Below are positions 8,892-17,886 of a stretch of 59,090 nucleotides of DNA, piece by piece; positions within the stretch are counted from its first letter, which is position 1, and each line of letters begins with the position of its first letter. The notes below the pieces were generated by a model that was not told the DNA's origin, did not search any database, and saw only the letters and a program-made list of their open reading frames with translations. The DNA is from Planctomycetota bacterium (lineage in GTDB: Bacteria; Planctomycetota; UBA1135; UBA2386): the NCBI GenBank assembly GCA_016795295.1, contig JAEUHP010000232.1, positions 1-59,090 on the forward strand, read 5' to 3'. A program made the position numbers and the translations under genes.

Positions 8892-10384
8892 CGCGGTGCC
8901 CCGCCGGTCGCCAGCCACATCACGGCCGGTTCGGTGGCTTCGGCGCGCGGCAGTTCCCCGGCCAGTGCTCCCTGATGCAACACCAACACGCGGTCGGCGA
9001 GCTGCAGCACCTCCTCGAGGTCCGAACTGACGAACAAGACGCCGAGACCCGCCGCGGCGAGCTGGTCCAGGCGCGCGTAGATCTCGGCGCGGGCACCGAC
9101 GTCGACGCCCCGGGTCGGTTCGTCGAGCAGCAGCACCTTCGGCTCGGCCGCCAGCCATTTGCCGAGCACCACCTTCTGCTGGTTGCCGCCCGACAGGGCG
9201 GACACGGCCTGGTCGGGGCCGGCGGTGGCGATGCCCAGCTCTGCGATGCTGCGTTCGGCGAGCGCGGCTTCGTAGCGCCGGTCGACCAGCACACCGCGCC
9301 GGTGCAGGGTCGGCAGCGACAGGTTGTGCCGCACCGACATGCCGAGCACGAGTCCCTGCAGCTTGCGATCCTCGGGCACCAGCACGAGGCCCGCCGCCGC
9401 GGCACCGGCCGGGTCGTGGCCGCGCAGGGCTACGCCATCGACTTGCAGGTCGCCGGCCACCGGGGGATCGATGCCGAACAGCGCGCGCAGCAGTTCGGTG
9501 CGGCCGGCCCCGAGCAGACCGGCGATGCCCACCACTTCGCCGCGCCGCACCGCGAACGACACTGCGTGCTGCGGAAACGCGGCGGTGCGCAGACCGGCCA
9601 CGCGCAGCACCTCCGGGCCCAGTGCGTGGCTGCGCGCCACACTGGCGGTGAGCGAGCGGCCGACCATCAAGGCCACCATGCGTTCGTGGCTGGCTTCCGC
9701 CACCGGCAGTTCGCCGCTGTTGCGGCCATCGCGCAGGCCGACCACGCGGTCGGCGATGGCGGCGACTTCGCCGAGCCGGTGCGAGATGTAGACGATGCCG
9801 ACGCCGCGCGCGCGCAGGTCGCGGACCACGGCGAACAGCCGCGCCACCTCGCCGGGCGTCAGGCTCGAAGTCGGCTCGTCCATGATCAGGACCCGTGCTT
9901 CCTGACGGAGCGCTCGCGCAATCTCGAGCAGTTGCTTCTGCCCAGGACTCAAGGACGCCACCGGCTGCGCCGGATCCAGCTCGGCGCCGAGCTGCCGCAG
10001 GCTCTCTGCCGCCGCCTGCTGCATCCTGCGCTCCGCGAGCCAGGGCCCACGCCGCAGTTCCTGGCCGAGGAACAACGCCCCCGCCACCGACAGGTTGTCG
10101 CACAGGCTCAGTTCCTGGTGGATCAGGGCGATGCCAGCGTGCCGCGCCGCGGCCGGCGTGCGCAGGTGCAGCACGGCGCCCTCGAGCCGCAGTTCGCCCG
10201 CGTCTGGCTGGTGCACGCCGGCCAGGATCTTCATCAGCGTGCTCTTGCCAGCGCCGTTCTCCCCGACCAGCGCCACCACTTCGCCGCGGTGCAGCGTGAA
10301 GTCGACCCCGGCGAGCGCCTGCACGCCCGGGAACGCCTTGCGCACCGAACGCACTTCCAGCAGCGGTGCCGCCCTGGTGCTCAC
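8888..10384 (-). CDS. Sugar ABC transporter ATP-binding protein, double ATPase (RbsA/MglA-like)
   Basis: The 498-residue protein carries two ABC ATPase halves, as in CUT2 importers. The first has a full Walker A (GENGAGKSTLMK), the signature LSPGQKQ and Walker B VLIMDEPTSSL. The second has a degenerate Walker A (GLLGAGRTELLR) but an intact LSGGNQQK signature and LLLDEPTRGVD, which is the normal asymmetry for RbsA. The GTG start overlaps the stop of the binding-protein gene (GTGA) and the stop overlaps the permease ATG, so the three genes form one coupled operon. Confidence 0.93.
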   Translation of the reverse strand: MSTRAAPLLEVRSVRKAFPGVQALAGVDFTLHRGEVVALVGENGAGKSTLMKILAGVHQPDAGELRLEGAVLHLRTPAAARHAGIALIHQELSLCDNLSVAGALFLGQELRRGPWLAERRMQQAAAESLRQLGAELDPAQPVASLSPGQKQLLEIARALRQEARVLIMDEPTSSLTPGEVARLFAVVRDLRARGVGIVYISHRLGEVAAIADRVVGLRDGRNSGELPVAEASHERMVALMVGRSLTASVARSHALGPEVLRVAGLRTAAFPQHAVSFAVRRGEVVGIAGLLGAGRTELLRALFGIDPPVAGDLQVDGVALRGHDPAGAAAAGLVLVPEDRKLQGLVLGMSVRHNLSLPTLHRRGVLVDRRYEAALAERSIAELGIATAGPDQAVSALSGGNQQKVVLGKWLAAEPKVLLLDEPTRGVDVGARAEIYARLDQLAAAGLGVLFVSSDLEEVLQLADRVLVLHQGALAGELPRAEATEPAVMWLATGGAPR

Positions 10385-11406
10385 TGCCGGCCGGTCTTCT
10401 GCTTGAGGTCGTTCCAGAACGCCTGCACCTCGGCGCGGCGGATGCGCCGCGCGGGGATGTCGAGGTAGCCACCGGGCGGCAAGAGCGCCGCCCGCGCCTT
10501 GGCATCGGCGGCCCGCGCCAGCTTGGCCAGCAGCGTGACCGAGGCCCGGCCGTACTCGTAGGGGTTCTGCACCACGGTGCCGAACACATGCCCGTCGACG
10601 ATGCCCTGCAACGTGGCTTCGTTCTCGTCGAACGCCACCAGCGCCACCGAGCCGAGGCGGTTCGCCGACTTCACGGCTTCGAGCAGCAGCGGCGGCTCGT
10701 ACTCGAACAACCCCACCATGCCGGCCAGGTCGCTCCAGCGGGCCAGGGCGTCCTGCGCGATCGACTTGCCCTTCTGCCGATCGAACTGGTCGGTGAAGGT
10801 GGCGCGGATCTCGAAGCGCTCGCCCTTCAGCACCGCGTCCTGCGGGTCGAACCGCGCGGGATCGCGCGAGCGGCCGAGCAGTTCGTCGATCAGTCCTTGG
10901 CGGCGGCGGCGCGCGTTGTCCTGGTCGAGCGTGCCGACCAAGAGCACGATCGGGCCACCGTTGGGCAAGGCTTCGGCGAGCAGTTGGCCGCACTGCCGCC
11001 CGGCCTCGTAATTGTCCATGCCGATGTAACACAGGCGCTGGCTCGCGGGCGCGTCGCTGTCGTGCGTCACCAGCAGCGTGCGCGCCGCCACCTTGTCCAG
11101 GAGCGGCGTCATGTTCGCCGGGTCCTTGGGCGACACGGCGATGCCCTGCACCCCGCGGCCCAACAGGTCCTCGAGGATGCGCTTCTGCTCTTCGGCGGTG
11201 CCGTTCGGCGGCAGGTGCACGCTGACGTCGACGTCCGCCTCGCGTTTGCCGGCTTCGACGCCGAACCCGGCCACGGTCCAGAACTCGGCCACGCAATTGG
11301 TGACGAACGCCAACTGCAGGCGCTGGCCGGCAGCGGGCGCCCCGGCCTCACCTGCTCGACTGCAGGCGGCCAGCGCAGAGAACAGAACCAGGGCAAGGGA
11401 TCTCAT
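10381..11406 (-). CDS. Sugar-binding lipoprotein of an ABC importer (RbsB-like)
   Basis: The 341-residue product starts MRSLALVLFSALAAC, a lipoprotein signal peptide with lipobox LAAC, so it is membrane-anchored. The mature part has the periplasmic-binding-protein type 1 (ribose/galactose) fold: QLAFVTNCVAEFWT, EDLLGRGVQGIAVSPKD, YIGMDNYEAGRQCGQLL, LVGTLDQDNARRRRQG and ALVAFDENEATLQGI. I chose the ATG that begins the signal peptide over a GTG nine codons upstream. It is the first gene of the importer operon. TAGCCT, 30 nt upstream, fits the local -10 pattern. Confidence 0.9.
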   Translation of the reverse strand: MRSLALVLFSALAACSRAGEAGAPAAGQRLQLAFVTNCVAEFWTVAGFGVEAGKREADVDVSVHLPPNGTAEEQKRILEDLLGRGVQGIAVSPKDPANMTPLLDKVAARTLLVTHDSDAPASQRLCYIGMDNYEAGRQCGQLLAEALPNGGPIVLLVGTLDQDNARRRRQGLIDELLGRSRDPARFDPQDAVLKGERFEIRATFTDQFDRQKGKSIAQDALARWSDLAGMVGLFEYEPPLLLEAVKSANRLGSVALVAFDENEATLQGIVDGHVFGTVVQNPYEYGRASVTLLAKLARAADAKARAALLPPGGYLDIPARRIRRAEVQAFWNDLKQKTGRQ

Positions 11407-11436
11407 GGCAAAGCGGTGCGATCGAAGGGCCACGGC

Positions 11437-11442
11437 AGGCTA
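11437..11442 (-). promoter_or_regulatory. Candidate -10 element (TAGCCT) for the sugar importer operon
   Basis: TAGCCT preceded by GG on the minus strand lies 30 nt upstream of the lipoprotein start and fits the recurrent TANNNT pattern. Confidence 0.35.
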
Positions 11443-11489
11443 CCCGGCCGCGGCGGTAGGCACCACGGCGCGGTGCGCGCCAGGCCCGC

Positions 11490-12305
11490 TCAGCCGACGG
11501 TCACGCCGCCGTTCACCGCCAAGTCCTGACCGGTGACGAACGCCGCAGCGTCGCTGGCGAGGAACGCCACCGCCCCGCCGACATCGGCGGGCACTCCCCA
11601 GCGCTGCATCGGTACCTGCGCCAGGTACGCCTGCTTCTGGCTCTCCGGATCGTCGCGGTGGCGCTCCACCGGGATCCAGCCGGGCGACACGATGTTCACC
11701 GTGATCTGCCATGGCGCCAGTTCCTGCGCCATGGAACGTGTCCAGCCGGTCTGGGCGCCCTTGGCCGCCACGTAGGCACTGAAGTTCGGCACACCGCGGC
11801 GGAACACTTCGCTGCCGATGTTGACGATGCGCCCGCAGCGCCGCTGCTTCATGCCGGGCAACACGGCACGGGTCAGCAGGAACGGCGACTTGACGAAGAA
11901 GTCGAGCATCTGCTGGTGGAACGCCCAGTCGTACTGGTCGATCGGCCGCTGCGGCTGGGCCGGCGTGGCGTTGACCACCAGGATGTCGATCGGCCCGAGC
12001 TGCTTCTCGACCTCGCGGCACAACCGGCTGGTCTGCCGTTCGTCGGTGGCATCGGCGCGGAACAGGCCACCTTCGAAGCCCCGCCCCTCGAGCTCCGCAA
12101 AGGTCGCCGCCGCGGCCGCTTCGCCATGGCAGAAGTTCAGGGCCACCTTGGCGCCGGCCCGCGCCAAAGCGAACGCAATCGCCTTGCCGAGACCTTTGCT
12201 GCTGCCGGTGACGAGCGCCGTGCGGCCCAGCAGCGTGAACGGCCGCGGTTCGCAATCGATCGGCGGGTCGAGACGGGAGGCGCGCGTGCGAGGGGGCTTG
12301 GCCAT
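11490..12305 (-). CDS. SDR-family NAD(P)-dependent oxidoreductase
   Basis: The 271-residue protein is a classical short-chain dehydrogenase: cofactor motif TGSSKGLGKA near residue 38, NAT in the position of NAG, the catalytic Ser in NIGSEVF, and Tyr/Lys in SAYVAAK. The C-terminal PADVGGAVAFLASDAAAFVTGQ with VNGGVTV is typical of sugar or acyl SDRs of the FabG type. A Pro/Arg-rich N-terminal extension of about 30 residues precedes the Rossmann fold. The substrate is unknown. A TACCTT hexamer lies 9 nt before the ATG, suggesting a very short leader or none. Confidence 0.88.
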   Translation of the reverse strand: MAKPPRTRASRLDPPIDCEPRPFTLLGRTALVTGSSKGLGKAIAFALARAGAKVALNFCHGEAAAAATFAELEGRGFEGGLFRADATDERQTSRLCREVEKQLGPIDILVVNATPAQPQRPIDQYDWAFHQQMLDFFVKSPFLLTRAVLPGMKQRRCGRIVNIGSEVFRRGVPNFSAYVAAKGAQTGWTRSMAQELAPWQITVNIVSPGWIPVERHRDDPESQKQAYLAQVPMQRWGVPADVGGAVAFLASDAAAFVTGQDLAVNGGVTVG

Positions 12306-12314
12306 GCAGCGAGC

Positions 12315-12320
12315 AAGGTA
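12315..12320 (-). promoter_or_regulatory. TACCTT -10-like element 9 nt before the SDR start
   Basis: GTTACCTT on the minus strand ends 9 nt before the ATG. It fits the near-leaderless arrangement seen at several genes in the window. Confidence 0.4.
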
Positions 12321-12404
12321 ACCCACCCGCCCCGCCCATTGAATCCTCCACCACAGCACGCCCTCCCTCTTGCGCCGCCCCTGGCAACTGCTACCACCAA
12401 GGCC

Positions 12405-12758
12405 ATGAGCGATGACGTCGACGATGCCGACCTGGACCCTCCCGACGACGAACAGGACCTGCTGCTCGAGCTGCCCCTGCCGACGCGTCCCCGCGAACGA
12501 CTGGACTTCGAAGTGGCCGTCGAAGCACTCGACGAAGAGCTCGCCGAGGCGGTCGACGCGGCTGGCGTCGGCGAGGGGGTTGGCTACGAGCTCGACGACC
12601 ACCTGTGCACGCTGTTCTTCTGCGGTCCGGATGCCGCAGCACTGCTCGCAGTACTGCGGCCGCTCATGAAGCGCTCGCCACTTGGCCGCGGCGCGCACTT
12701 CGTGCGCACCGTGGCCGACGGCCAGGGCGGCTTCTCGCACCAGCGCCTGCCCGTGTGA
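12405..12758 (+). CDS. Small acidic protein of unknown function
   Basis: The 117-residue product has a very acidic N-terminal half (MSDDVDDADLDPPDDEQD) and a compact C-terminal half (DHLCTLFFCGPDAAALLAVLRPLM, then GAHFVRTVADGQGG) that looks like a small folded alpha/beta domain. Codon-position GC bias supports coding. I do not recognise a family. It is divergent from the SDR gene and convergent with larC. Confidence 0.6.
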   Translation: MSDDVDDADLDPPDDEQDLLLELPLPTRPRERLDFEVAVEALDEELAEAVDAAGVGEGVGYELDDHLCTLFFCGPDAAALLAVLRPLMKRSPLGRGAHFVRTVADGQGGFSHQRLPV

Positions 12759-12813
12759 GCGCCGCGAACGAACCGGCTGCGCGGTGCGCCGACCCCATCC
12801 GTTGCGCCGCGCA

Positions 12814-12849
12814 AGCCAGCGGCGGCGCTCGAGCCAGCGGCGCCGCTCA
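12814..12849. repeat. 18-bp imperfect tandem repeat covering the larC stop codon
   Basis: Two 18-bp units (AGCCAGCGGCGGCGCTCG and AGCCAGCGGCGCCGCTCA) match at 16 of 18 positions, and a third partial unit continues into larC. The larC stop codon (reverse TCA, 12847-12849) is the end of the second unit. Confidence 0.8.
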
Positions 12850-14061
12850 AGCCATTGGCAACCGGCGCAACAGCTCGGCGCGCCCGAGGCCGTGCGCCGC
12901 CGTGAGCCGCTGCAGCTCGGCGTCTTCCGGTCGCGCGACGACCGCACCGGACGGCAAGCGCGCCACCTTGTAGAGCACCGGGCCGAACGGCGTGGCGCGG
13001 GTCTCCTGCCACCGCTCCAGCACCGTGCGCAGAACCCGGTGGCTGCGCACACCGAGGGTGCTGCCCTCTTCGAGCAACATGGCCGTGAGCGCCTGCTGGC
13101 GGGCCGGATCGGCCAACACGGTCAACAACACGCCCGGCCGCCCCTTCTTCATGGTCACCGGGGTGGCGAAGGCGTCGACGGCGCCCTGCGCCAACAGCGC
13201 ATCGAGCAACCAGCCGATCTGTTCGCCGGTCGCGGTGTCCACTTGGCATTGCAGCTCGACCAACTCGGTGGCCGAACCGGGTGTCGTGAGTTCGGCCACG
13301 GTGAGCCGCAGCAGATTCGGCAAGTCGGGGTTGTCGCGCGTGCCGGCTCCGTAGCCAACCGCGGTGGCGGTGTAGGCCAGAGGTTGGTCGAATCCAGCCA
13401 CCAGCGTGCGCAGCAGCGCCGCGCCGGTCGGCGTGGTGCACTCCCCGCGCGCCCCCGAGCGCACTGGGATCCCACGCAACAGCGCCGCCGTGGCCGGTGC
13501 GGGCACCGGCAACACGCCGTGGGCAGCGCGCACCGTACCGGCCCCCACTTGGATGCCATTGGCGTACCACCGCTCCACGCCGAGCAGATGCGCACCCAGG
13601 CACGCACAGACCACGTCGACGATGGTGTCTTCGGCACCGACCTCGTGGAAGTGCACGTGCTGGATGTCGACGCCGTGGGCCGCCGCTTCGACCGCACCGA
13701 TGGCGCGGTAGACGGCGAGGCAATGCTCCAACACCGGTCCCGGCAGCTCGGCCTGCGCCACGATGCGCTCGATCTCAGCGAGCCCGCGGTGGCGGTGGCT
13801 TTCGGTGCCGGGCTGGCGGGGTGCCGCGGCAGTCGCCAGCGGCGCGAACTGACCCTCTGCCAACCCACTCGTCGCCACCTGGAAGTGGGTACCGCTGAGC
13901 CCCGCGCGCAACACCCGTTCGGCCCGGATCGACACCCCGGGCAACCGCAACCGCTGCACCGCGTCGTGCAGCGGCTGCAAGGGCACACCGGCGTCCAGCA
14001 GGGCGCCGACCCACATGTCGCCGGCGACGCCGGCGAACGCGTCGAGGATCGCGATGCGCAT
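12847..14061 (-). CDS. larC: Nickel-pincer cofactor nickel insertase LarC
   Basis: The 404-residue protein matches LarC, which inserts Ni into the thiocarboxylated pyridinium mononucleotide (CTP-dependent cyclometallase) to complete the cofactor of lactate racemase and related enzymes. Visible features are the start MRIAILDAFAGVAGDM, the His-rich IQHVHFHEVGAEDTIVDVVC motif, GARGECTTPTGAALLR, and the C-terminal MKKGRPGVLLTVLADP with EEGSTLGVRSH. It appears as a single full-length frame, without the programmed frameshift known in some larC genes. It lies 11 nt after the M28 peptidase gene and in the same operon as larE. Confidence 0.95.
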   Translation of the reverse strand: MRIAILDAFAGVAGDMWVGALLDAGVPLQPLHDAVQRLRLPGVSIRAERVLRAGLSGTHFQVATSGLAEGQFAPLATAAAPRQPGTESHRHRGLAEIERIVAQAELPGPVLEHCLAVYRAIGAVEAAAHGVDIQHVHFHEVGAEDTIVDVVCACLGAHLLGVERWYANGIQVGAGTVRAAHGVLPVPAPATAALLRGIPVRSGARGECTTPTGAALLRTLVAGFDQPLAYTATAVGYGAGTRDNPDLPNLLRLTVAELTTPGSATELVELQCQVDTATGEQIGWLLDALLAQGAVDAFATPVTMKKGRPGVLLTVLADPARQQALTAMLLEEGSTLGVRSHRVLRTVLERWQETRATPFGPVLYKVARLPSGAVVARPEDAELQRLTAAHGLGRAELLRRLPMA

Positions 14062-14072
14062 GCTGGCTCCGC

Positions 14073-15425
14073 TCAGCGCTTGCCCTGGCCGATGCGCTTC
14101 TGCCCCTTCTCGGTCCACTGCGGCCGCTCGCGCTGGTTGGCGCAGTCGACCACCACTTCGTACAGACCGCGCACCACCTGGGTCATGTGCTCGGTGTCGA
14201 TGCGCGACACTTCGTCGCTCGGTCGGTGGTAGTCCTTGTGCAGCGAACCGGCGCTGATCGAATGGCCGACGATCCCGGCGCGGGCGAAGGACCAGTTGTC
14301 GCTCTGCGCGAACAACTGCCCGGCCATGCCGAACGGCACCACTTCGACGCCGCCGCGCTGCAGTGCTGCGGTCGCCAGCGTCGCGAAGTCGCTGAGGTCG
14401 TCCCCCGTGATCCACGCTTTTCCGGCACGCCCTGGTTCGGGCCGACCGAGCATCTCGAGATTGACGTTCAACACGATGCGGTCCTTCGGCACCGGCGGTT
14501 CCGCGACGAACGCGGCCGAACCGCGCAGGCCCTTCTCTTCGGCGGAGAAGCAGACGAACAACACGCTGCGCCGCAGCGGCCCGGCCTTGGCCAACGCCTC
14601 GGCGAGCAGCACTACGGCTGTGGTGCCGGAAGCATCGTCGTCGGCCCCGTTGTGGATCGAGTCGCCCTCGACCGGATGGCCGATGCCGATGTGGTCGTAG
14701 TGGGCGCTCACCACCACGTACTCGTCCTTGGCGTCGGTGCCGGGCCGCAGCCCCACCACGTTGCGCAACGGCACCGAGACGCTCTCCGGAGGTGTGGCCT
14801 GCCACTGCAGGGTGAAGTCACGCACCTTGCCGGCCTCGGCTGCGGGCAGCAAGCCCTCGCGCACCAACAGCACCGGCTTGGCCGCAGCGCGACGCCCGCC
14901 GAGCAGGGTGCGTTCGCCGGCCGACAGCCGCCAGTACGGATGGTCTTCCGGCACCTCGATCACGACCGGCCGGCGGGCGCTCTCGGTCTGCAACAGCCGC
15001 TGCAGCGCCGGATCGCCGGCCCGCGCCACCGTGCACGGCTCTTCGTCTCCGGTGGCCACATCGGCACCCCGCCACAACCGCACGTCGCGTTCGGGTTCGA
15101 GCGCGATCGCTTGCTTCTGCTCGCCCACGAGCAGGGACAGCTTCGCCACCAGCCCTTGGGCCGACAGGCGTTGCCCGGGCAGGGAGTAGGAGTGGAACCA
15201 CGAATCCGGCACCACTTGCTGCAGGCCCGCACCGGCGAACCGCGCCCCGAGCCAATCCGCTGCCGCCTCGAGACCGGGACTCGGAGTGTCTCGGCCACCG
15301 CGCTCGTCGGCCGCGAGCCAGGTGAGGGTCTCGCGCAGACGTGCTTCGGTGATGGTCGCAGCCTGGGCCAGGAGCCCTCCGGTCGCGGTGAGCGCAGCGA
15401 CGAACACGGACCTTGCGTGGATCAT
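14073..15425 (-). CDS. Secreted M28-family zinc aminopeptidase
   Basis: The 450-residue protein has a signal peptide (about residues 1-21) and an M28 peptidase domain with co-catalytic zinc ligand motifs: AHYDH (His242, Asp244), NGADDDASG (about 259-267), SAEEKGL (Glu296/Glu297), NLEMLGR and a distal His in KDYHRPSDE. A PA-like insert (PEDHPYWRLSAG region) lies between the start and the catalytic part. Such enzymes cleave N-terminal residues from peptides outside the cytoplasm. The ATG overlaps the larE stop (ATGA), and larC follows, so it sits inside the nickel-cofactor operon, which is unexpected. Confidence 0.9.
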   Translation of the reverse strand: MIHARSVFVAALTATGGLLAQAATITEARLRETLTWLAADERGGRDTPSPGLEAAADWLGARFAGAGLQQVVPDSWFHSYSLPGQRLSAQGLVAKLSLLVGEQKQAIALEPERDVRLWRGADVATGDEEPCTVARAGDPALQRLLQTESARRPVVIEVPEDHPYWRLSAGERTLLGGRRAAAKPVLLVREGLLPAAEAGKVRDFTLQWQATPPESVSVPLRNVVGLRPGTDAKDEYVVVSAHYDHIGIGHPVEGDSIHNGADDDASGTTAVVLLAEALAKAGPLRRSVLFVCFSAEEKGLRGSAAFVAEPPVPKDRIVLNVNLEMLGRPEPGRAGKAWITGDDLSDFATLATAALQRGGVEVVPFGMAGQLFAQSDNWSFARAGIVGHSISAGSLHKDYHRPSDEVSRIDTEHMTQVVRGLYEVVVDCANQRERPQWTEKGQKRIGQGKR

Positions 15426-16255
15426 GGGCGGTGCAGCAGTTCGTTCAGGGAGCCAGAGCGGTAACCGAAGACGTCGAGCGCGACGAACACGTAGCCGGTG
15501 CTGCGCAGCTCGCGGCCGAGCTGTTCGCGCAGGGCGAACGCCCGCTCGAGCTCGTCCGGCGCGATCTCCAAGCGGGCCACGTCGCCGTGGTGGCGCACGC
15601 GGAACTGGCGGAAGCCGAGGGCCTGCAGCCGCGCTTCGGCGGCTTCGATGCGTGCCAGCACGGCGGCGTCGACCGGGGTGCCGAACGGCACCCGCGAAGC
15701 GAGGCAGGCGAGGCTCGGCTTGTCGGCGTTGGGCAGTCCCGCGGTGCGGCAATAGCGTCGCACGTCGGCCTTGGTGAACCCGGCGTCGGCGAGCGGCCCC
15801 AGCACGCCGTGCTCGGCCGCAGCGCGCTGGCCCGGACGGTGGTCGGCAAGGTCGTCGTGGATCAGCCCGTAGAGCACCGGCCACTCGGCAGGGGCGATCG
15901 CCGTGCGCTGGGCGGCGACGGTCAGGAACAGTTCGCGTTTGCAGTGGTAGCAACGGTCGCCGGCGTTGGCGCGGTACTCGGGCCGCTCCAGCTCGTGCGT
16001 CGGCAACACCACGTGGCGGACCCCGATCTGCGCCGCCAACTGCCGGGCTTCGGCCAGTTCGGCGCGCGGCAGGGACGGGGAATCGGCGGTCACGGCGACC
16101 GTGCGGTCGCCGAGCACGGCGCGGCAAGCGTGCAGCAAGGCCGTGGAATCCACCCCTCCGGAGAAGGCCACCACGGCACCGGGCAGGGCCTGCAGGGCCG
16201 CGTGGAGCCGCTGGCACTTGGCGGCGTGGGCAGAGTCGGCCGCAGTGGGCAGCAT
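15422..16255 (-). CDS. larE: Pyridinium-3,5-biscarboxylate sulfurtransferase LarE
   Basis: The 277-residue protein is LarE, which activates the pyridinium biscarboxylate with ATP and donates sulfur in nickel-pincer cofactor synthesis. The PP-loop SGGVDST is at 32-38, the GDRCYHCK pair at 102/105, and the KPSLACLASR motif gives Cys184, the expected sacrificial-sulfur cysteine by motif position. It heads the larE - M28 - larC operon; larB and larA are not in the window. TAGAAC ends 6 nt before the ATG and overlaps the stop codon of the upstream amidohydrolase gene. Confidence 0.94.
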   Translation of the reverse strand: MLPTAADSAHAAKCQRLHAALQALPGAVVAFSGGVDSTALLHACRAVLGDRTVAVTADSPSLPRAELAEARQLAAQIGVRHVVLPTHELERPEYRANAGDRCYHCKRELFLTVAAQRTAIAPAEWPVLYGLIHDDLADHRPGQRAAAEHGVLGPLADAGFTKADVRRYCRTAGLPNADKPSLACLASRVPFGTPVDAAVLARIEAAEARLQALGFRQFRVRHHGDVARLEIAPDELERAFALREQLGRELRSTGYVFVALDVFGYRSGSLNELLHRP

Positions 16256-16261
16256 GGCGGT

Positions 16262-16267
16262 GTTCTA
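16262..16267 (-). promoter_or_regulatory. TAGAAC -10-like element 6 nt before larE
   Basis: GGTAGAAC on the minus strand ends 6 nt before the larE ATG and includes the TAG stop codon of the amidohydrolase gene. The position matches the leaderless pattern, although the last base is C rather than T. Confidence 0.35.
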
Positions 16268-17872
16268 CCGCCGCCGGCCGTCGTAGACCACCCGCCCGTC
16301 GACGACCGTGAGCAGCACCACGGCCTGCAGGATCTCGTCGTCGCTGCAGACCAGCAGGTCGCGGTCGAACACCGTGAAGTCGGCGCGTTTGCCGGCTTCG
16401 ATGGTGCCGAGATCCGCCTCCGCGAACGAAGCGAACGCAGCGTGGGCGGTGAAGCCGCGCAGCGCCTGGGCTCTGGTCAGCTGCTGGTCGGGCCGCAGGC
16501 CTGCGGCCGGGCCGCCGGCTTGCGGCCGCGTGGTCACGGCGGCGAACAAGCCGTGCCGCGGATCGGCGCTCTCGACCGGGAAGTCGCTGCCGAACGGCAC
16601 CACCGCGCCGAGTTCGAGGAACGTGCGGAACGCGTAGGCGCCGAGCACCCGTTCCGGCCCGAGGCGCGCCAGCGCCCACGGCATGTCCGAAGTCAGGTGG
16701 GTCGGCTGCATCGACGGCAGCACGCCAAGCGCCAAGAACCGCGCGAAGTCTGGTTTGGCCACCACCTGGGCGTGTTCGATGCGGAACCGCCGGGCGGCGA
16801 GTCCCCCGTCGACCTGGAGCTCGGCGAACACGTCGAGCACCGCACGGTTGCCACCGTCGCCGATCGCGTGCACACACAGCTGCATGCCGGACTCCACGCA
16901 CAACTGCGCCAGCTCCCGCAGCGGCCCCTTGGCCACCGGACGATTGCCGTTGCCGCGCCATCCGGGTCGGTCGCTGTATTCTTCGAGCAACGCCGCCCCG
17001 CGCGAGCCCAGCGCGCCGTCGGCGTAGGTCTTGACCGCGCGTGCCACCAGCAGACCGTCCTTGCTGTGCCACGGGCCGCGGCGGATGCGCTCGCGTTCGT
17101 GGTCGGCGAGCAGCACGTGGACCCGCAGGTGCCACTGCCGATTCTTGTGCAAGAGCCGCAGCTCCTCCAGCACCGGCTCGGTCACCCCAGCATCGTGCAC
17201 GCACGTGAGGCCGAGCCGCAGGCAGTGTTCTTGGGCCGCCAGCAGGCGGCTCCGGATCTGTTCGTTGTTCGGCTCGGGCACCGGCACACTGGACATGGCC
17301 GCGTCGACCAACACACCGGTCGGTTCGCCGTCGTCGCCGAACAGGATCTCACCGCCCGGCGGCGCTTCGCTCGTGGCGACCACCCCGGCGAGACGCAGCG
17401 CCCGCAGGTTGGCGAGCCCGGCGTGGCCGTCGACCCGCCAGAGCCACACCGGATGGTCCGGCACCGCGGCGGAGAGTTCGGCGTGGTGCGGCATGGCCGG
17501 ATCGGGCCAGCGATTCTGGTCCCAGCCGCGCCCCAAGACCCATTGGCCCTTCGGCAGCTTGGCTGCCGCCGCCGCGACCTTCTCCACCAGCGCCTCGTAG
17601 GACCGGCAGCCGACCAGATCCACCTGCTCGAGCTGTGCACCGAGCCCGAGCAGGTGGCCATGGGCATCCTGCAGCCCGGGCACCACGAAGGCCTGCGGGA
17701 GCTCGACCACCACCGCAGCCGCACTGGGCTCGGTGCCAGGCGCGGCCACGCGCCCACCGGCGACCACCAGCGGGCCCGACCAGGCCGTGCCGGTCCCCGT
17801 GTGCACCGTGGCACCACGCAGCACCAGATCTTGAGGCACCGAGCACAGCGACAGCAGGACCGCGGCGAACAT
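16265..17872 (-). CDS. Exported amidohydrolase of the YtcJ-like (amidohydrolase 3) family
   Basis: The 535-residue protein has the metal-dependent TIM-barrel hydrolase motifs: DAHGH (first metal site), VKTYADGALGSRG (candidate carboxylated Lys), CVHAIGDGGNRAVLD, RIEHAQ and PFGSDFPVE. The C-terminal GTIEAGKRADFTVFD closes the composite beta-sandwich domain. The N-terminus MFAAVLLSLCSVPQD is a short hydrophobic stretch, so export is plausible. The family hydrolyses amide or related bonds; the substrate is not predictable. TAGCAT lies exactly 6 nt before the ATG. It ends 9 nt before larE. Confidence 0.9.
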   Translation of the reverse strand: MFAAVLLSLCSVPQDLVLRGATVHTGTGTAWSGPLVVAGGRVAAPGTEPSAAAVVVELPQAFVVPGLQDAHGHLLGLGAQLEQVDLVGCRSYEALVEKVAAAAAKLPKGQWVLGRGWDQNRWPDPAMPHHAELSAAVPDHPVWLWRVDGHAGLANLRALRLAGVVATSEAPPGGEILFGDDGEPTGVLVDAAMSSVPVPEPNNEQIRSRLLAAQEHCLRLGLTCVHDAGVTEPVLEELRLLHKNRQWHLRVHVLLADHERERIRRGPWHSKDGLLVARAVKTYADGALGSRGAALLEEYSDRPGWRGNGNRPVAKGPLRELAQLCVESGMQLCVHAIGDGGNRAVLDVFAELQVDGGLAARRFRIEHAQVVAKPDFARFLALGVLPSMQPTHLTSDMPWALARLGPERVLGAYAFRTFLELGAVVPFGSDFPVESADPRHGLFAAVTTRPQAGGPAAGLRPDQQLTRAQALRGFTAHAAFASFAEADLGTIEAGKRADFTVFDRDLLVCSDDEILQAVVLLTVVDGRVVYDGRRR

Positions 17873-17878
17873 GCCGCC

Positions 17879-17884
17879 ATGCTA
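17879..17884 (-). promoter_or_regulatory. TAGCAT -10-like element 6 nt before the amidohydrolase start
   Basis: The same TAGCAT hexamer and 6-nt spacing occur here as before the PNP homologue. This supports a leaderless transcript. Confidence 0.5.
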
Positions 17885-17886
17885 CG

